A stretch of 64,000 bases of DNA, from assembly GCF_024349785.1 (NCBI RefSeq), contig NZ_AP018817.1, positions 1,643,501 to 1,707,500 on the forward strand, given 5' to 3'. The DNA is from Sphingomonas bisphenolicum. Its GTDB lineage: Bacteria; Pseudomonadota; Alphaproteobacteria; Sphingomonadales; Sphingomonadaceae. The notes below the pieces were generated by a model. It made no database searches. It was not told the DNA's origin and worked only from the letters and a program-made list of their open reading frames with translations. How positions within the stretch are numbered: position 1 is the first letter of the stretch; the number at the start of each line of letters is the position of its first letter. The position numbers were made by a program, and so were the translations under genes. Positions 49,689-58,757 of the stretch are shown here, piece by piece.

Positions 49689-51416
49689 GTGAAGCGGCTT
49701 CCCGTCACGAAATTGGGCCTGTTGGCGCTCTTCTCCGCGTCGGTCGTGTTCGCGCAGGCGGATGGCGGACCCGATGGCGCGACCATGAAGGAAACGGAGG
49801 CGGGCATCCCCGTCACCGATCCGCTCGTCACCGAAAAATGCAGCGCCTGCCACACCGCCGACGCCAAGGGCAATTTATCCCGCATCAGTTGGGTCCGCAC
49901 CACGCCGGAGGGCTGGGCGCAGGCGATCAAGCGGATGGTGCGCCTCAATGGCCTGGCGATCACGCCGGAGGAAAGCCGGACGATCGTAAAGTCGCTCTCC
50001 GCTTCGCACGGCCTTGCGCCCGAGGAGGCCCGCCCGGTCATGTATCTGCCGGAGAAGAGGATCATTGACGAGAGCATCATCCCTAACGACACCATGCGCG
50101 GCGCCTGCGCCAGTTGCCACAGCTATGCGCAGCCCATGTCCTGGCGCCGGTCGAAACTGGAATGGAAGACGCTGCAGGATCTGCATGTCGCCCTCTATTC
50201 GCAGGCCGACGCCCAATATCGTCGCCCGGCCGAAGATGCCGAACAGCCTGCCGGTCGCGATCCCAAGGACAAGCTGACGCGCGGCGACTATGCATTGACC
50301 TACATGCCCAAAGTGGCGGGGCTGCACACGCCCGAATGGGCCGCCTGGAGCGCGCGCCAGCGCAATCCGCGCCTCGCCGGCGAATGGCTGGTCGTCGCAT
50401 CGGTGCCGGGCAAGGGCCGCTATGTCGGCGAACTTAGCGTCTCACCGGGCAAGGCTGCGGATGAGTTTACCACCCGTTCCACCCTTCGCTCCCTCAGCGA
50501 CGGCGGCACGATCAGCCGCACCGGCACCGGCATCGTCTATGCGGGCTATAGCTGGCGCGGGTCGTCCACCGGCGCAGGCACTACCAAGCCGGATGACCTT
50601 GGCAGCGCCGCGCGTGAAGCCATGTGGTTCGCGCCCGACCAGCAAAGCGCGCAGGGCCGCTGGTTTTGGGGCGACTATCAGGAATTCGGCTATGATGTGA
50701 AGCTGGTCCGCGCGACTGCCGCACCCGCGATCCTGGCGGTGACGCCGGGGCCGGTAAAGGCGGGGGCGAAGGGCGTGCAGCTACGCATATTGGGCAACAA
50801 TCTTCCGGCCTCACCCAGCGCCGCCGACATCGATCTGGGCGCAGGCATCACCGTGACGAAGATCGTTTCGGCCAGCCCGAAGGAGTTGGTCGTCACCGCC
50901 GATGTCGCACCCGCCGCCTCGTCCGGCCAGCGCGACGTCGCCATCGCCGGCGCGGTGCTGGAGCAGGCCTTCCCGGTCTTCCACAAGATCGACTATATCA
51001 AGGCGACGCCCGAAACCGCGCTGTCGCGGCTGGGCGGCGTCAAATTCCCCAAGGGCTATCAACAGTTCGAGGCGATCGGCTACGAAAACGGCCTCGACGG
51101 CAAGCCCAATACGCCCGACGACATCGCGGTGGGTCCGGTCGCGGCCGACTGGACGATGCAGGAATTCATGTCGGTCTATTATGACGACGACACCAAATAT
51201 GTCGGCGCATTGAGCCCCACCGCCTTCTTTACGCCCGCCGAGGAGGGGCCGAACCCGGCCCGTCGCTTCGGCCGCAACAATTATGGCGAAGTCTGGGTCG
51301 TCGCGACCGCCAAGACGGAGAAGGACAAGTTCGGCAAGCCGCTGAGCGCCCGATCCTACATGGTCGTGACCGTGCCCGCCTATCAGAAATGGGATCAGCC
51401 GGAGGTGTCGCGATGA
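49689..51416 (+). CDS. qhpA: Quinohemoprotein amine dehydrogenase alpha subunit (di-heme)
   Basis: The 575-residue protein has a Sec signal (MKRLPVTKLGLLALFS, cleaved near VFAQ). Its two c-type heme sites are C51-xx-C54-H55 (CSACH) and C140-xx-C143-H144 (CASCH). The rest is the beta-domain region of QHNDH alpha. It takes electrons from the CTQ cofactor in the gamma subunit and passes them to a periplasmic cytochrome or cupredoxin. The GTG at 49689 is chosen because AAGGGGGA precedes it and the signal peptide starts there. It overlaps qhpD by four bases. Confidence 0.93.
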   Translation: MKRLPVTKLGLLALFSASVVFAQADGGPDGATMKETEAGIPVTDPLVTEKCSACHTADAKGNLSRISWVRTTPEGWAQAIKRMVRLNGLAITPEESRTIVKSLSASHGLAPEEARPVMYLPEKRIIDESIIPNDTMRGACASCHSYAQPMSWRRSKLEWKTLQDLHVALYSQADAQYRRPAEDAEQPAGRDPKDKLTRGDYALTYMPKVAGLHTPEWAAWSARQRNPRLAGEWLVVASVPGKGRYVGELSVSPGKAADEFTTRSTLRSLSDGGTISRTGTGIVYAGYSWRGSSTGAGTTKPDDLGSAAREAMWFAPDQQSAQGRWFWGDYQEFGYDVKLVRATAAPAILAVTPGPVKAGAKGVQLRILGNNLPASPSAADIDLGAGITVTKIVSASPKELVVTADVAPAASSGQRDVAIAGAVLEQAFPVFHKIDYIKATPETALSRLGGVKFPKGYQQFEAIGYENGLDGKPNTPDDIAVGPVAADWTMQEFMSVYYDDDTKYVGALSPTAFFTPAEEGPNPARRFGRNNYGEVWVVATAKTEKDKFGKPLSARSYMVVTVPAYQKWDQPEVSR

Positions 51417-52861
51417 CCGTCATGCAGGCACCCGCCTACCGCCGGGCCGAATATCATGGGTTCGAAGCGGGTGGCGGCCACTTCATCTATCTGGTGAGCG
51501 CGGGCGCGATCTTCGAGATCGACGCGGATGTCCGCACGGTGCTGACCCGTCTCGACGGGCAGGAACTGACCCATGCCGCGCTGGTCCGCGAACTGGCGAG
51601 CGATGGCCGCGATACGGCCGAAGCCGAAGCGCTGGTCCGCGAACTGCGCGTCGCCCGACTGATCCAGCTTGGCGCCGCGGCCCCGGTCATGCCGCAGGCG
51701 CCACCGGCCGATTTTCCGCTTCAGGCGCTGGTGCTGAACGTCACCAACCAGTGCAACCTCGCCTGCACCTATTGTTACGAATTCGGCGCGGACAAGATCG
51801 CGACGCCCGCGGGCAAGCCCAAATATATGACGCTGGACACGGCCAGGGCCTCGGTCGACCTGCTGATCGCCGAAGCCGTGGGCCGCAAGGCGGTGCATAT
51901 CACCTTCTTCGGCGGCGAAACGCTGATGAACTTCAAGCTGCTGCGCGACGTGGTGGACTATGCGAACGCGGCGACGGCGGCGGCGGGGAAGGCGATCACC
52001 TACAGCCTCACCACCAACGCCACGCTGCTGACGCCGGAGATCGTGACATTCCTCTCCGATAATCGCATCGGCGTCACCGTGTCGATGGACGGCCCGCCCG
52101 AGATGCAGGACAAGCATCGCGTCTACAAAAATGGCAAGGGCAGCTATGCGGTGATCGAACCGCGCCTGCGCACGCTGATCGCGCACCACAAGACCCGCGC
52201 CATCACCGCGCGCGTGACGCTGACCGAAGGCGTCACCGACGTCGTGCGCATCTTCCGTCATCTGAAGGACGATCTGGGCTTCCACGAAGTCGGCTTCGCG
52301 CCGGTGACGACCGGGGAGGAGCGGGCCTATTCGCTGGATGACAATGGCATGGACAGCGTGCTGGCGCAGTTCAGCCTGCTCGCCGACGAATGGCTGGAAT
52401 ATGCCCTGCGCGGAGAATCCCACGGCTTCACCAATGTCAGCGAGACGATCAGCGAGCTGATTTCCGGGGTCAACAAGTCGCATCCCTGTGGCGCGGGTCT
52501 GGGTCTGATGGGGGTCAGTCCGTCGGGCGACCTGTCCCCCTGCCATCGCTTCACCGACGCCGACACGCACACGATGGGCCATGTCTCCAGTGGTATCGAC
52601 CGGGCCAAGCAGGGCGAGTTCCTGAAAAAGGGCCATGTCGAGGCGAAATATGACTGCCAGAGCTGCTGGGCACGGCCGCTCTGCGCGGGCGGATGCCATC
52701 ATGAGGCGTTTGTGCGCTATGGCGACACCGGCCACGCCAACCTCCATTATTGCGACTGGATACGGCAATGGACCGACACCTGCCTGCGCATCTACGGCGT
52801 GCTGGCGGTGCAGAATCCCGGCTTCCTCGAACGCTTCGCTGAACGAAAGGGCCTGTCATGA
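51413..52861 (+). CDS. qhpD: Radical SAM/SPASM enzyme that cross-links the gamma subunit
   Basis: The 482-residue protein has the radical SAM motif C114-xxx-C118-xx-C121 (CNLACTYC) and a Cys-rich C-terminal SPASM domain (CGAG, SPCH, CQSCW, LCAGGC and YCDW). The N-terminal 90 residues look like a peptide-recognition domain. QhpD forms the Cys-to-Asp/Glu thioether bonds in the gamma subunit in the cytoplasm before export. It overlaps both qhpA and qhpC by four bases. Confidence 0.94.
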   Translation: MTVMQAPAYRRAEYHGFEAGGGHFIYLVSAGAIFEIDADVRTVLTRLDGQELTHAALVRELASDGRDTAEAEALVRELRVARLIQLGAAAPVMPQAPPADFPLQALVLNVTNQCNLACTYCYEFGADKIATPAGKPKYMTLDTARASVDLLIAEAVGRKAVHITFFGGETLMNFKLLRDVVDYANAATAAAGKAITYSLTTNATLLTPEIVTFLSDNRIGVTVSMDGPPEMQDKHRVYKNGKGSYAVIEPRLRTLIAHHKTRAITARVTLTEGVTDVVRIFRHLKDDLGFHEVGFAPVTTGEERAYSLDDNGMDSVLAQFSLLADEWLEYALRGESHGFTNVSETISELISGVNKSHPCGAGLGLMGVSPSGDLSPCHRFTDADTHTMGHVSSGIDRAKQGEFLKKGHVEAKYDCQSCWARPLCAGGCHHEAFVRYGDTGHANLHYCDWIRQWTDTCLRIYGVLAVQNPGFLERFAERKGLS

Positions 52862-53220
52862 AGCATCTTCGTGCCATCAATAAAAAGGCGCGCGCGATCG
52901 GCGAAGCGGTGGCGCAGGTCGAGGCGGCGTCCGCCGGAACGCCTACCGATATGGATGAGGATGTCGTCGCCCTCCAGCAGCAGCCGCGGCCCCACGTGCC
53001 GATGGGCTGCACCCTGTCTTTTTCGCCCGGTTGGGAAGTCGATGCGGGCGGCGGCACGGCGGGACTGTGCCAGCCGGTCGAGCGCGACATATACGACTGC
53101 TACGTCACCTGCTTCTGGCCCGTCCAGGTGCCCGACCATGTGAATTATTCGCCCGACTGGGCCAGCAACTGCGCCACCGCCACCAAGGACTGGCGCAGTC
53201 TCGATCTCGTTTTTCCATGA
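52858..53220 (+). CDS. qhpC: Quinohemoprotein amine dehydrogenase gamma subunit precursor (CTQ-bearing)
   Basis: The 120-residue precursor has a polar leader of about 40-45 residues and a mature part in which every modified residue of the Paracoccus gamma subunit aligns with identical spacing. C51-E60, C71-D77 and C85-D93 are the thioether pairs, and C81 with W87 would form cysteine tryptophylquinone. In Paracoccus numbering these are C7-E16, C27-D33, C41-D49, C37 and W43. It is the catalytic subunit that oxidises primary amines. The leader would be removed by QhpE, and the folded peptide exported by QhpF. Confidence 0.95.
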   Translation: MKHLRAINKKARAIGEAVAQVEAASAGTPTDMDEDVVALQQQPRPHVPMGCTLSFSPGWEVDAGGGTAGLCQPVERDIYDCYVTCFWPVQVPDHVNYSPDWASNCATATKDWRSLDLVFP

Positions 53221-54320
53221 GGCGCGCCATGTCGATCTATCGCACCATCGTCGCAGCGGGGTTTGCCGCACTGGCCGCGCTCCCGGCGTCCGCCTCCACC
53301 CTCTTCATGGGGTCCTATCCCGACCAGCTGCTGATCTTCGACGAAGGCAAGGCGGCGGTGACGGGCAAGATCAAGCTCGACACCGGCCTGCCGACATCGA
53401 TGCTGCTGTCGGACGACGGCAAGCGCATCTATGTCACCACCATCACCACCAGCGGGATCGAGGTGATCGACACCGCCACGCGCAAGGTGATCAACAAGTT
53501 CAGCCTGAACGACGGCGTCACCCGCTACCGCTTCTGGGGCGGCGCGGCGGACCCGACTGGCCGCTATTTCTATACGGTCATCAGCCGCTTCGACAAGGAA
53601 GTGGACCGCTACAAGGTTAGCAAGCCGATGTACGGCGTGATCGACCTGAAACTGCAGAAGGTCGTCCGCACGGCTGAAATCGACAAGGAAGACGAGAAGG
53701 CCGGCGGCGGATACCGCGCCGCCTATAAAGTGTCGCAGGACGGCAAATATCTTTATGTCTTCGGCGACAAGGTGCTGATCCTGAACCTCGCCGACCTCAA
53801 GGTGATCGACCGCATCGATCTGGCCAAGCCCGAAGGGACGGGGCTTGAGAATGTCGGTTTCGGCGGCGCGATCGACACGATCCGCACGCCCGGCCAGTTC
53901 GTGTCGCTGTTCAACGCGGCGGACCCCTATATCCATAACAAGATGTTCGGCCTCGCCCGCTTCGACCTCAACAGCCGCCAGTTCGACTTCACCCCGATCG
54001 GCCCCGCGCCGGACAATATGGCCGGCCTGCAAATGACGCCCGACGGCAGCCAGGCCTATACCGTCGTGACCAACGGGAAGCTGGGCAACAAGCGCTGCGA
54101 ATTCTGGCATATGGACATGAAGGCCAATACAGTCGTGGACAAGGCGGAGTTTCCCTGCCGCTCCCGCTTCCGCTTCGGCATGTCGATGGATGGCACCAAG
54201 CTCTACATCTACGGCGCCAGCTATGATGTCGAAGTCTATGATGCCAAGACGCTGAAGCTCGAAGCAACCTGGGATCTGGGGAATGACACCACCGGCGCAG
54301 GCATGGTCGCGGTGGAATGA
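53217..54320 (+). CDS. qhpB: Quinohemoprotein amine dehydrogenase beta subunit
   Basis: The 367-residue protein has a Sec signal (about residues 1-26, cleaved near ASA) and WD/YVTN-like beta-propeller repeats such as DDGKRIYVTTITTSGIEVID and QDGKYLYVFGDKVLILN. The beta propeller packs against the gamma subunit near the active site. The ATG at 53217 overlaps the qhpC stop; a second ATG at 53229 has GAGG upstream, and both keep the signal peptide. It follows qhpC as in Paracoccus. Confidence 0.9.
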   Translation: MRRAMSIYRTIVAAGFAALAALPASASTLFMGSYPDQLLIFDEGKAAVTGKIKLDTGLPTSMLLSDDGKRIYVTTITTSGIEVIDTATRKVINKFSLNDGVTRYRFWGGAADPTGRYFYTVISRFDKEVDRYKVSKPMYGVIDLKLQKVVRTAEIDKEDEKAGGGYRAAYKVSQDGKYLYVFGDKVLILNLADLKVIDRIDLAKPEGTGLENVGFGGAIDTIRTPGQFVSLFNAADPYIHNKMFGLARFDLNSRQFDFTPIGPAPDNMAGLQMTPDGSQAYTVVTNGKLGNKRCEFWHMDMKANTVVDKAEFPCRSRFRFGMSMDGTKLYIYGASYDVEVYDAKTLKLEATWDLGNDTTGAGMVAVE

Positions 54321-54436
54321 AGACCTTCGGGCCTATTGGCAAATTCCTGGTTCATCTCGACTTTGGTCGAAAAAGAAGCGTTACTTTTTGTCGGCATATG
54401 GACTTGATCCGCAACGAACGGCAGGGCGGCAGATGA
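54317..54436 (+). CDS. Possible 39-residue peptide coupled to qhpB and qhpG
   Basis: This open frame starts at an ATG overlapping the qhpB TGA and ends with a TGA overlapping the qhpG ATG. It therefore fills exactly the gap between them with ATGA junctions at both ends. The peptide is basic (MKTFGPIGKFLVHLDFGRK and onward), with no recognised motif and a weak ribosome site. It may simply be a spacer that happens to be open, or a device that couples translation of qhpG to qhpB. Confidence 0.3.
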   Translation: MKTFGPIGKFLVHLDFGRKRSVTFCRHMDLIRNERQGGR

Positions 54437-55416
54437 AGAGCATCGCCATCCGGGGCAGCGGCATCGCCGCCACAGGATGCGCGCATATATTGGCTGGCGC
54501 GGGCTTTCGGGTCGCAATCGAAGAACGCCGCCGCCTGTCCGTGCCGACGATCATGCTGAGCGATCCGGCCCTGCGCCTGATCCGCGGCGTGTTCGATCGG
54601 CCGGACCTGTTTGCCGACCAACCGCGCGTGACGCGACGGCTGGTCGCTTGGGGCGGAGCAGCGGTGATGGTGCCCCATGGCGCGGCGCTGGCATCGGAGG
54701 ATCAGGTCCAGACGGCGCTGCCATCCATCCCGTCATCCCAAGCCGGCCCTGCCGATTTCACCATCCATGCCGCGCCACTGGGGAATATGCGCATTTTCGG
54801 CGAACGCAACGCCGTTGCGGCCAGGGTGAAATTGCGCGATCCCACCTGTGTCGAAGAGGCGCGGATCGAGGCCGTGGCGGCGGGCTGGCTCTATCTGGTG
54901 CCGGCGGAACCGGGCTTTGGCTGGCTGCTGGGCGTGGGCGATTCGGTCGACAGGCTATTGGGTCAGAGTGCGCTGATCGCGCCGGTCGTGGACGCCCTGG
55001 GAGCGATTTCCATGCCCTTTCCCGCTGCGCCGCGCCTGCAATGGCCGCTTCATGGCGATGACTGGCTGGCCTGCGGCACGGCAGCTCTGAGCTTCGACCC
55101 GATCTGCGGCGACGGCACGGCGCAGTCGGTGCGGGAAGCGATATTGGCGGCAGCGGTCGTCACGGCGATCGCCGAAGGTGGGGATCGCGCCGCGCTGCTT
55201 ACCCATTATCGATCGATGCTGATCGCGGCGATGCGTCGGCATCTGCTGCTCTGCGCCCAATTTTACGGCAATGGCGGGCAGGGTGACTGGTGGCGCGCGC
55301 AGCATGAGGCGCTGATGGCGGGGCATCATATGTGCACCGGCCTGCTGGCCCGGCTGCCCGAGCCGCGCTTCCTGCTCGACGGCTTCCGGCTGGTGTCCCG
55401 GCCGGCCGCGGCATGA
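54433..55416 (+). CDS. qhpG: FAD-dependent monooxygenase-like protein QhpG
   Basis: The 327-residue protein starts with a flavin-binding Rossmann motif, IRGSGIAATGCAHILAGAGFRVAIEE. It shows FDPICGDGTAQSVREAI, the FAD-contacting GD motif of tryptophan-halogenase/monooxygenase folds. In Paracoccus QhpG hydroxylates the gamma-subunit tryptophan on the way to CTQ. It lies upstream of qhpF here, whereas Paracoccus has it last. It overlaps qhpF by four bases. Confidence 0.85.
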   Translation: MKSIAIRGSGIAATGCAHILAGAGFRVAIEERRRLSVPTIMLSDPALRLIRGVFDRPDLFADQPRVTRRLVAWGGAAVMVPHGAALASEDQVQTALPSIPSSQAGPADFTIHAAPLGNMRIFGERNAVAARVKLRDPTCVEEARIEAVAAGWLYLVPAEPGFGWLLGVGDSVDRLLGQSALIAPVVDALGAISMPFPAAPRLQWPLHGDDWLACGTAALSFDPICGDGTAQSVREAILAAAVVTAIAEGGDRAALLTHYRSMLIAAMRRHLLLCAQFYGNGGQGDWWRAQHEALMAGHHMCTGLLARLPEPRFLLDGFRLVSRPAAA

Positions 55417-57116
55417 GCGCTCCGACCCCGCCTCCGGTTGCCGATTGGGGCACCTACAAGCGGCTGATGCCCTTCCTGCGTCCCTATCGCGGCGCGTTGC
55501 TGGTCGTACTGGCGATCAGCCTCGTCTCGACCATGCTGGGCCTAGCGCAGCCCTATCTCTCCAAGCTGATGATCGATCAGGCGCTGCTCAAGCGCGACAT
55601 GACCGCGCTGGTGGACATCGCGGCGATCATGATCGCCGTCACCATCGCGGGCTTCGCGGTCAACATCCTCGCCAGCTATCGCTATGTCGCGCTGTCGGCG
55701 GCGATGCTCTACGATATTCGCGCGGCGCTGCTGCGCCATCTCCAGACGCTGTCGCCGCGCTTCTATGGCAGCTTCCGCCTGGGCGATCTCGTGTCGCGCA
55801 TGAACAGCGACGTCAGCGATGTGCAGCGTATCGCGTCGGACACATTGCTGTCGGTGGTCAGCAACCTGCTCTTCTTCGTCGGCTGCGTCGCGATGATGCT
55901 GTGGCTCGACTGGCGGCTCTTCCTGGTGAGCGTCGTGCTGGTCCCGGCCAGCCTGGCGACCTTCAGCTACTATCAGCGCCGCCTGACCGCGCTGACCCGC
56001 GACATGCGGGAACGGGGGGCGGATCTGGGCAGCCTGCTGGTCGATACGGTGATGGGGATGCGCGTCGTCGCCTCGCTCCGCGCGGGCGAGCATGAGGTGG
56101 GCCGATTCAAGACCAAGAACGACGCCTTCGTCGCGTCGATGCTGCGGATGCAGGTCGCGTCCTTCATGACCGGCGCGCTGCCCGGCACGCTGATGACGGC
56201 GGCGACATCGGCGGTGATCCTCTATGGTGGCTGGCGGATCATTCATGACGGCATGAGCATCGGCACACTCGTCGCCTTCATGACCTATCATATGCGACTG
56301 CTCTCGCCGATCCAGACGCTGATGGGGCTGACGTCCGGGCTGGCGTCGGCGCGGGTGTCGCTGGGGCGCATCTTCGAACTGTTCGATACCAAGCCTGAAG
56401 TCGTAGAGCGCAACGAGGCGCTGCCCATGGCGCGGGCAGGTGAGATGCGCTTCGAACAGGTCGCGATGCGCTATGATCGCGATGCGGTGTTGCGCGATGT
56501 CGACCTGACGATCCCGGCGGGGAGCCTTTGCGCCATCCTTGGCCCCAGTGGCGTGGGCAAATCGACCATGGCCGACCTGATGGTGCGCTATCTCGATCCG
56601 GACAGCGGGCGGATCACGATCGATGGCCGCGACCTGCGCGACTTTCGGCTCGACGATCTGCGGCGGGAAATCCTCCTCGTCGATCAGGCGCCCTATCTGT
56701 TCAACGACACGATCGCGGCCAATATCGGCTTCGCCATGGCCCATGTGTCGCAGGAGGCGATCGCGGCAGCGGGCCATGCCGCCGGGCTGGACGCCTTCGT
56801 CGCGACATTGCCGGAAGGCTATGCAACGCGGGCGGGCGAACGCGGCATGGCGCTGTCGGCCGGTGAGCGGCAACGGGTCGTGCTCGCCCGCGCGCTGCTG
56901 CGCCGACCCAGCATCCTGATTCTGGACGAGCCGACATCGGCGCTGGACGGGGACACCGAGCAGCTTGTGGCGGGACGCCTGCGCGATGCGCTGCCCCATG
57001 CCACGATCATCGTCATCACCCATAAGCCCGCACTGGCGCGGATGGCCGACGCCATCATTACGCTGGAGCAGGGGCGGGCGCTGCTGACGGCGCGCGCAGA
57101 GCCTGTCGATGCCTGA
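55413..57116 (+). CDS. qhpF: ABC exporter of the modified gamma subunit, QhpF
   Basis: The 567-residue half-transporter has six spans in its first 300 residues and an ATPase domain with Walker A GPSGVGKST, signature LSAGERQRVVLARAL, Walker B ILILDEPTSAL and the H-loop TH. Its position with qhpD, qhpG and qhpE identifies it as the exporter that moves the cross-linked gamma subunit to the periplasm. It overlaps qhpE by eight bases. Confidence 0.9.
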   Translation: MSAPTPPPVADWGTYKRLMPFLRPYRGALLVVLAISLVSTMLGLAQPYLSKLMIDQALLKRDMTALVDIAAIMIAVTIAGFAVNILASYRYVALSAAMLYDIRAALLRHLQTLSPRFYGSFRLGDLVSRMNSDVSDVQRIASDTLLSVVSNLLFFVGCVAMMLWLDWRLFLVSVVLVPASLATFSYYQRRLTALTRDMRERGADLGSLLVDTVMGMRVVASLRAGEHEVGRFKTKNDAFVASMLRMQVASFMTGALPGTLMTAATSAVILYGGWRIIHDGMSIGTLVAFMTYHMRLLSPIQTLMGLTSGLASARVSLGRIFELFDTKPEVVERNEALPMARAGEMRFEQVAMRYDRDAVLRDVDLTIPAGSLCAILGPSGVGKSTMADLMVRYLDPDSGRITIDGRDLRDFRLDDLRREILLVDQAPYLFNDTIAANIGFAMAHVSQEAIAAAGHAAGLDAFVATLPEGYATRAGERGMALSAGERQRVVLARALLRRPSILILDEPTSALDGDTEQLVAGRLRDALPHATIIVITHKPALARMADAIITLEQGRALLTARAEPVDA

Positions 57117-57825
57117 TCCGATCCGCCCTGATCCCATCCGCATCGCCGTCATCGACAGCGGTGTCCATCCCGATCACCCGCATATCGACGCAGCCCGGCT
57201 GTTGCCCGGCGTTGCGATAGCGGGCGACGGCGCGATCAGCGAGTGCGACACCATCGACGCTCTTGGCCATGGCACTGCGGTCACCGCCGCCATCCAGGGG
57301 CAGTCGTCCGACGCGCTATGCCTGCCGATCCAGGTATTCCACAATGCGTTGCGCACCACCGCGCGCGCCTTGGTGGCCGCGATCGATCGGGCCGTGGCGG
57401 CGGAGGTCGACATTATCAACCTCAGCCTCGGTACGGTGAACCCGGCGCATCGCGACCTGTTCGCGGCGGTCGCCGATAGGGCGCTGGCGGCGGGCGTGCT
57501 GATCGTGGCCGCGCGAGAGACGGAAGGGACGCCTTGCTATCCCGGCGGCCTGGCTCAAGTGCTGGGCGTATCGCTGGACTGGGACTGCCCGCGCGAAGAC
57601 TATGCCATACGGGACGGAATCGTCTTCGCCTCCGGCCATCCCCGGCCGATCCCCGGCGTGCCGCCAAGGCGCAACCTCCATGGCGTCTCCTTCGCTGTCG
57701 CCAATATGAGCGGCATCGTGGCGCGGGGCGGGCGATTGGCGATCGCCCGCCATCTCGATCAGGCGACGCCGAACGCCGCGATCCGCTCGACCATCCAGAA
57801 GCAGCCGATCGCGCCCACGGCATAG
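57109..57825 (+). CDS. qhpE: Subtilisin-like leader peptidase QhpE
   Basis: The 238-residue subtilase core has the catalytic triad D16 (VIDSGVHPDH), H54 (GHGTAV) and S194 (HGVSFAVANMSG). It has no signal peptide, in line with QhpE acting in the cytoplasm, where it removes the leader of the modified gamma subunit. It completes the qhp set. Its last 67 bases overlap the 3' end of the convergent HupE gene. Confidence 0.88.
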   Translation: MPDPIRPDPIRIAVIDSGVHPDHPHIDAARLLPGVAIAGDGAISECDTIDALGHGTAVTAAIQGQSSDALCLPIQVFHNALRTTARALVAAIDRAVAAEVDIINLSLGTVNPAHRDLFAAVADRALAAGVLIVAARETEGTPCYPGGLAQVLGVSLDWDCPREDYAIRDGIVFASGHPRPIPGVPPRRNLHGVSFAVANMSGIVARGGRLAIARHLDQATPNAAIRSTIQKQPIAPTA

Positions 57826-58757
57826 AGCGCCGCGACCCGGACCGGCGTCGCCAGCGACAGCGCGCGCAGCCCCGCCAGCGTCGCCAGGATCGCGCCGACG
57901 AAGACCAACTGTCCCGCCTCCACGCCGATGTTGAAGAAGACCAGCGCCGGCAGCTTCTCACCCGCCTGCACGCCCAGTTCGCCCAGCGCCGTCGCGAAGC
58001 CCAGACCATGGAGCAGGCCGAACAATGATACGACGATCGCCTGCCGCCGGAAGGCGAACGCCCGTTCCCCCTTGCCGATCAGCAGCGCCTCACGCGCCAT
58101 GAAGGCGATGGACAGGGCGATGGCGGCTTCCACCGGCGGCACCGGCGCACGCACCAGTTCGAAGAAGGCGATGGCGAGCGAGATGGAATGGCCCGCGGTA
58201 AAGGCGCTCACCAGCCAGAGCAGGTCGCGCCCGCGCGCCAGCAACGCCAGGCACAGGACGAAGGCGAGGTGATCCCAGCCCAGCCAGATATGCCAGACGC
58301 CCTGCGCCAGAAATTCCGGGGCGATCTGGGTGATCGGCCGCGCCGTTGCAGCGGTTTCGCCGACCGGCACGGAAATGCCGTGCGCGTCGCCGGTCAGGCT
58401 GCGATCGACCTGGGCGCCCATGACATTGGTGACGAAGCGGCCGCCATCGGCCTTCCACGGCGTCTGGATCATGTCAGTGGCGGCAAAGGGCCGGTCGCAG
58501 GCGAATTCAAAGGCATATTGCGCTCGCCCGCCGCCGGTCTGGCGGCTCATGCCGGTCTGGCGGCAGCCGTCGGGCAGGATGATGGGCGCAGGCTGGCCTA
58601 CTGCCTCCGGCACGGCGGCGGTGAATTCGTACGTGTTCGGGTCTTCGCCGCGCGTCAGGGCGAAGTCGGCGGACAGGAAGATATCGGCCATCGCCGTACC
58701 TGGCGCCAGCGCCGCCAGCGCAAGCATCAGCAGGGCGAACAGCTTATTCTTCGACAT
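57759..58757 (-). CDS. HupE/UreJ-like membrane protein (second copy)
   Basis: The 332-residue paralogue of the protein at 39651-40655 has the same layout: signal peptide, a periplasmic beta-rich domain (LTRGEDPNTYEFTAAVPEAV, two Cys), then about six spans with HIWLGWDHLAFVL, TAGHSISLAIAFFE and GLLHGLGFA. A nickel-related role is possible from the family. It overlaps the paired PPIase gene by 14 bases and converges with qhpE. Confidence 0.8.
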   Translation of the reverse strand: MSKNKLFALLMLALAALAPGTAMADIFLSADFALTRGEDPNTYEFTAAVPEAVGQPAPIILPDGCRQTGMSRQTGGGRAQYAFEFACDRPFAATDMIQTPWKADGGRFVTNVMGAQVDRSLTGDAHGISVPVGETAATARPITQIAPEFLAQGVWHIWLGWDHLAFVLCLALLARGRDLLWLVSAFTAGHSISLAIAFFELVRAPVPPVEAAIALSIAFMAREALLIGKGERAFAFRRQAIVVSLFGLLHGLGFATALGELGVQAGEKLPALVFFNIGVEAGQLVFVGAILATLAGLRALSLATPVRVAALYAVGAIGCFWMVERIAAFGVA

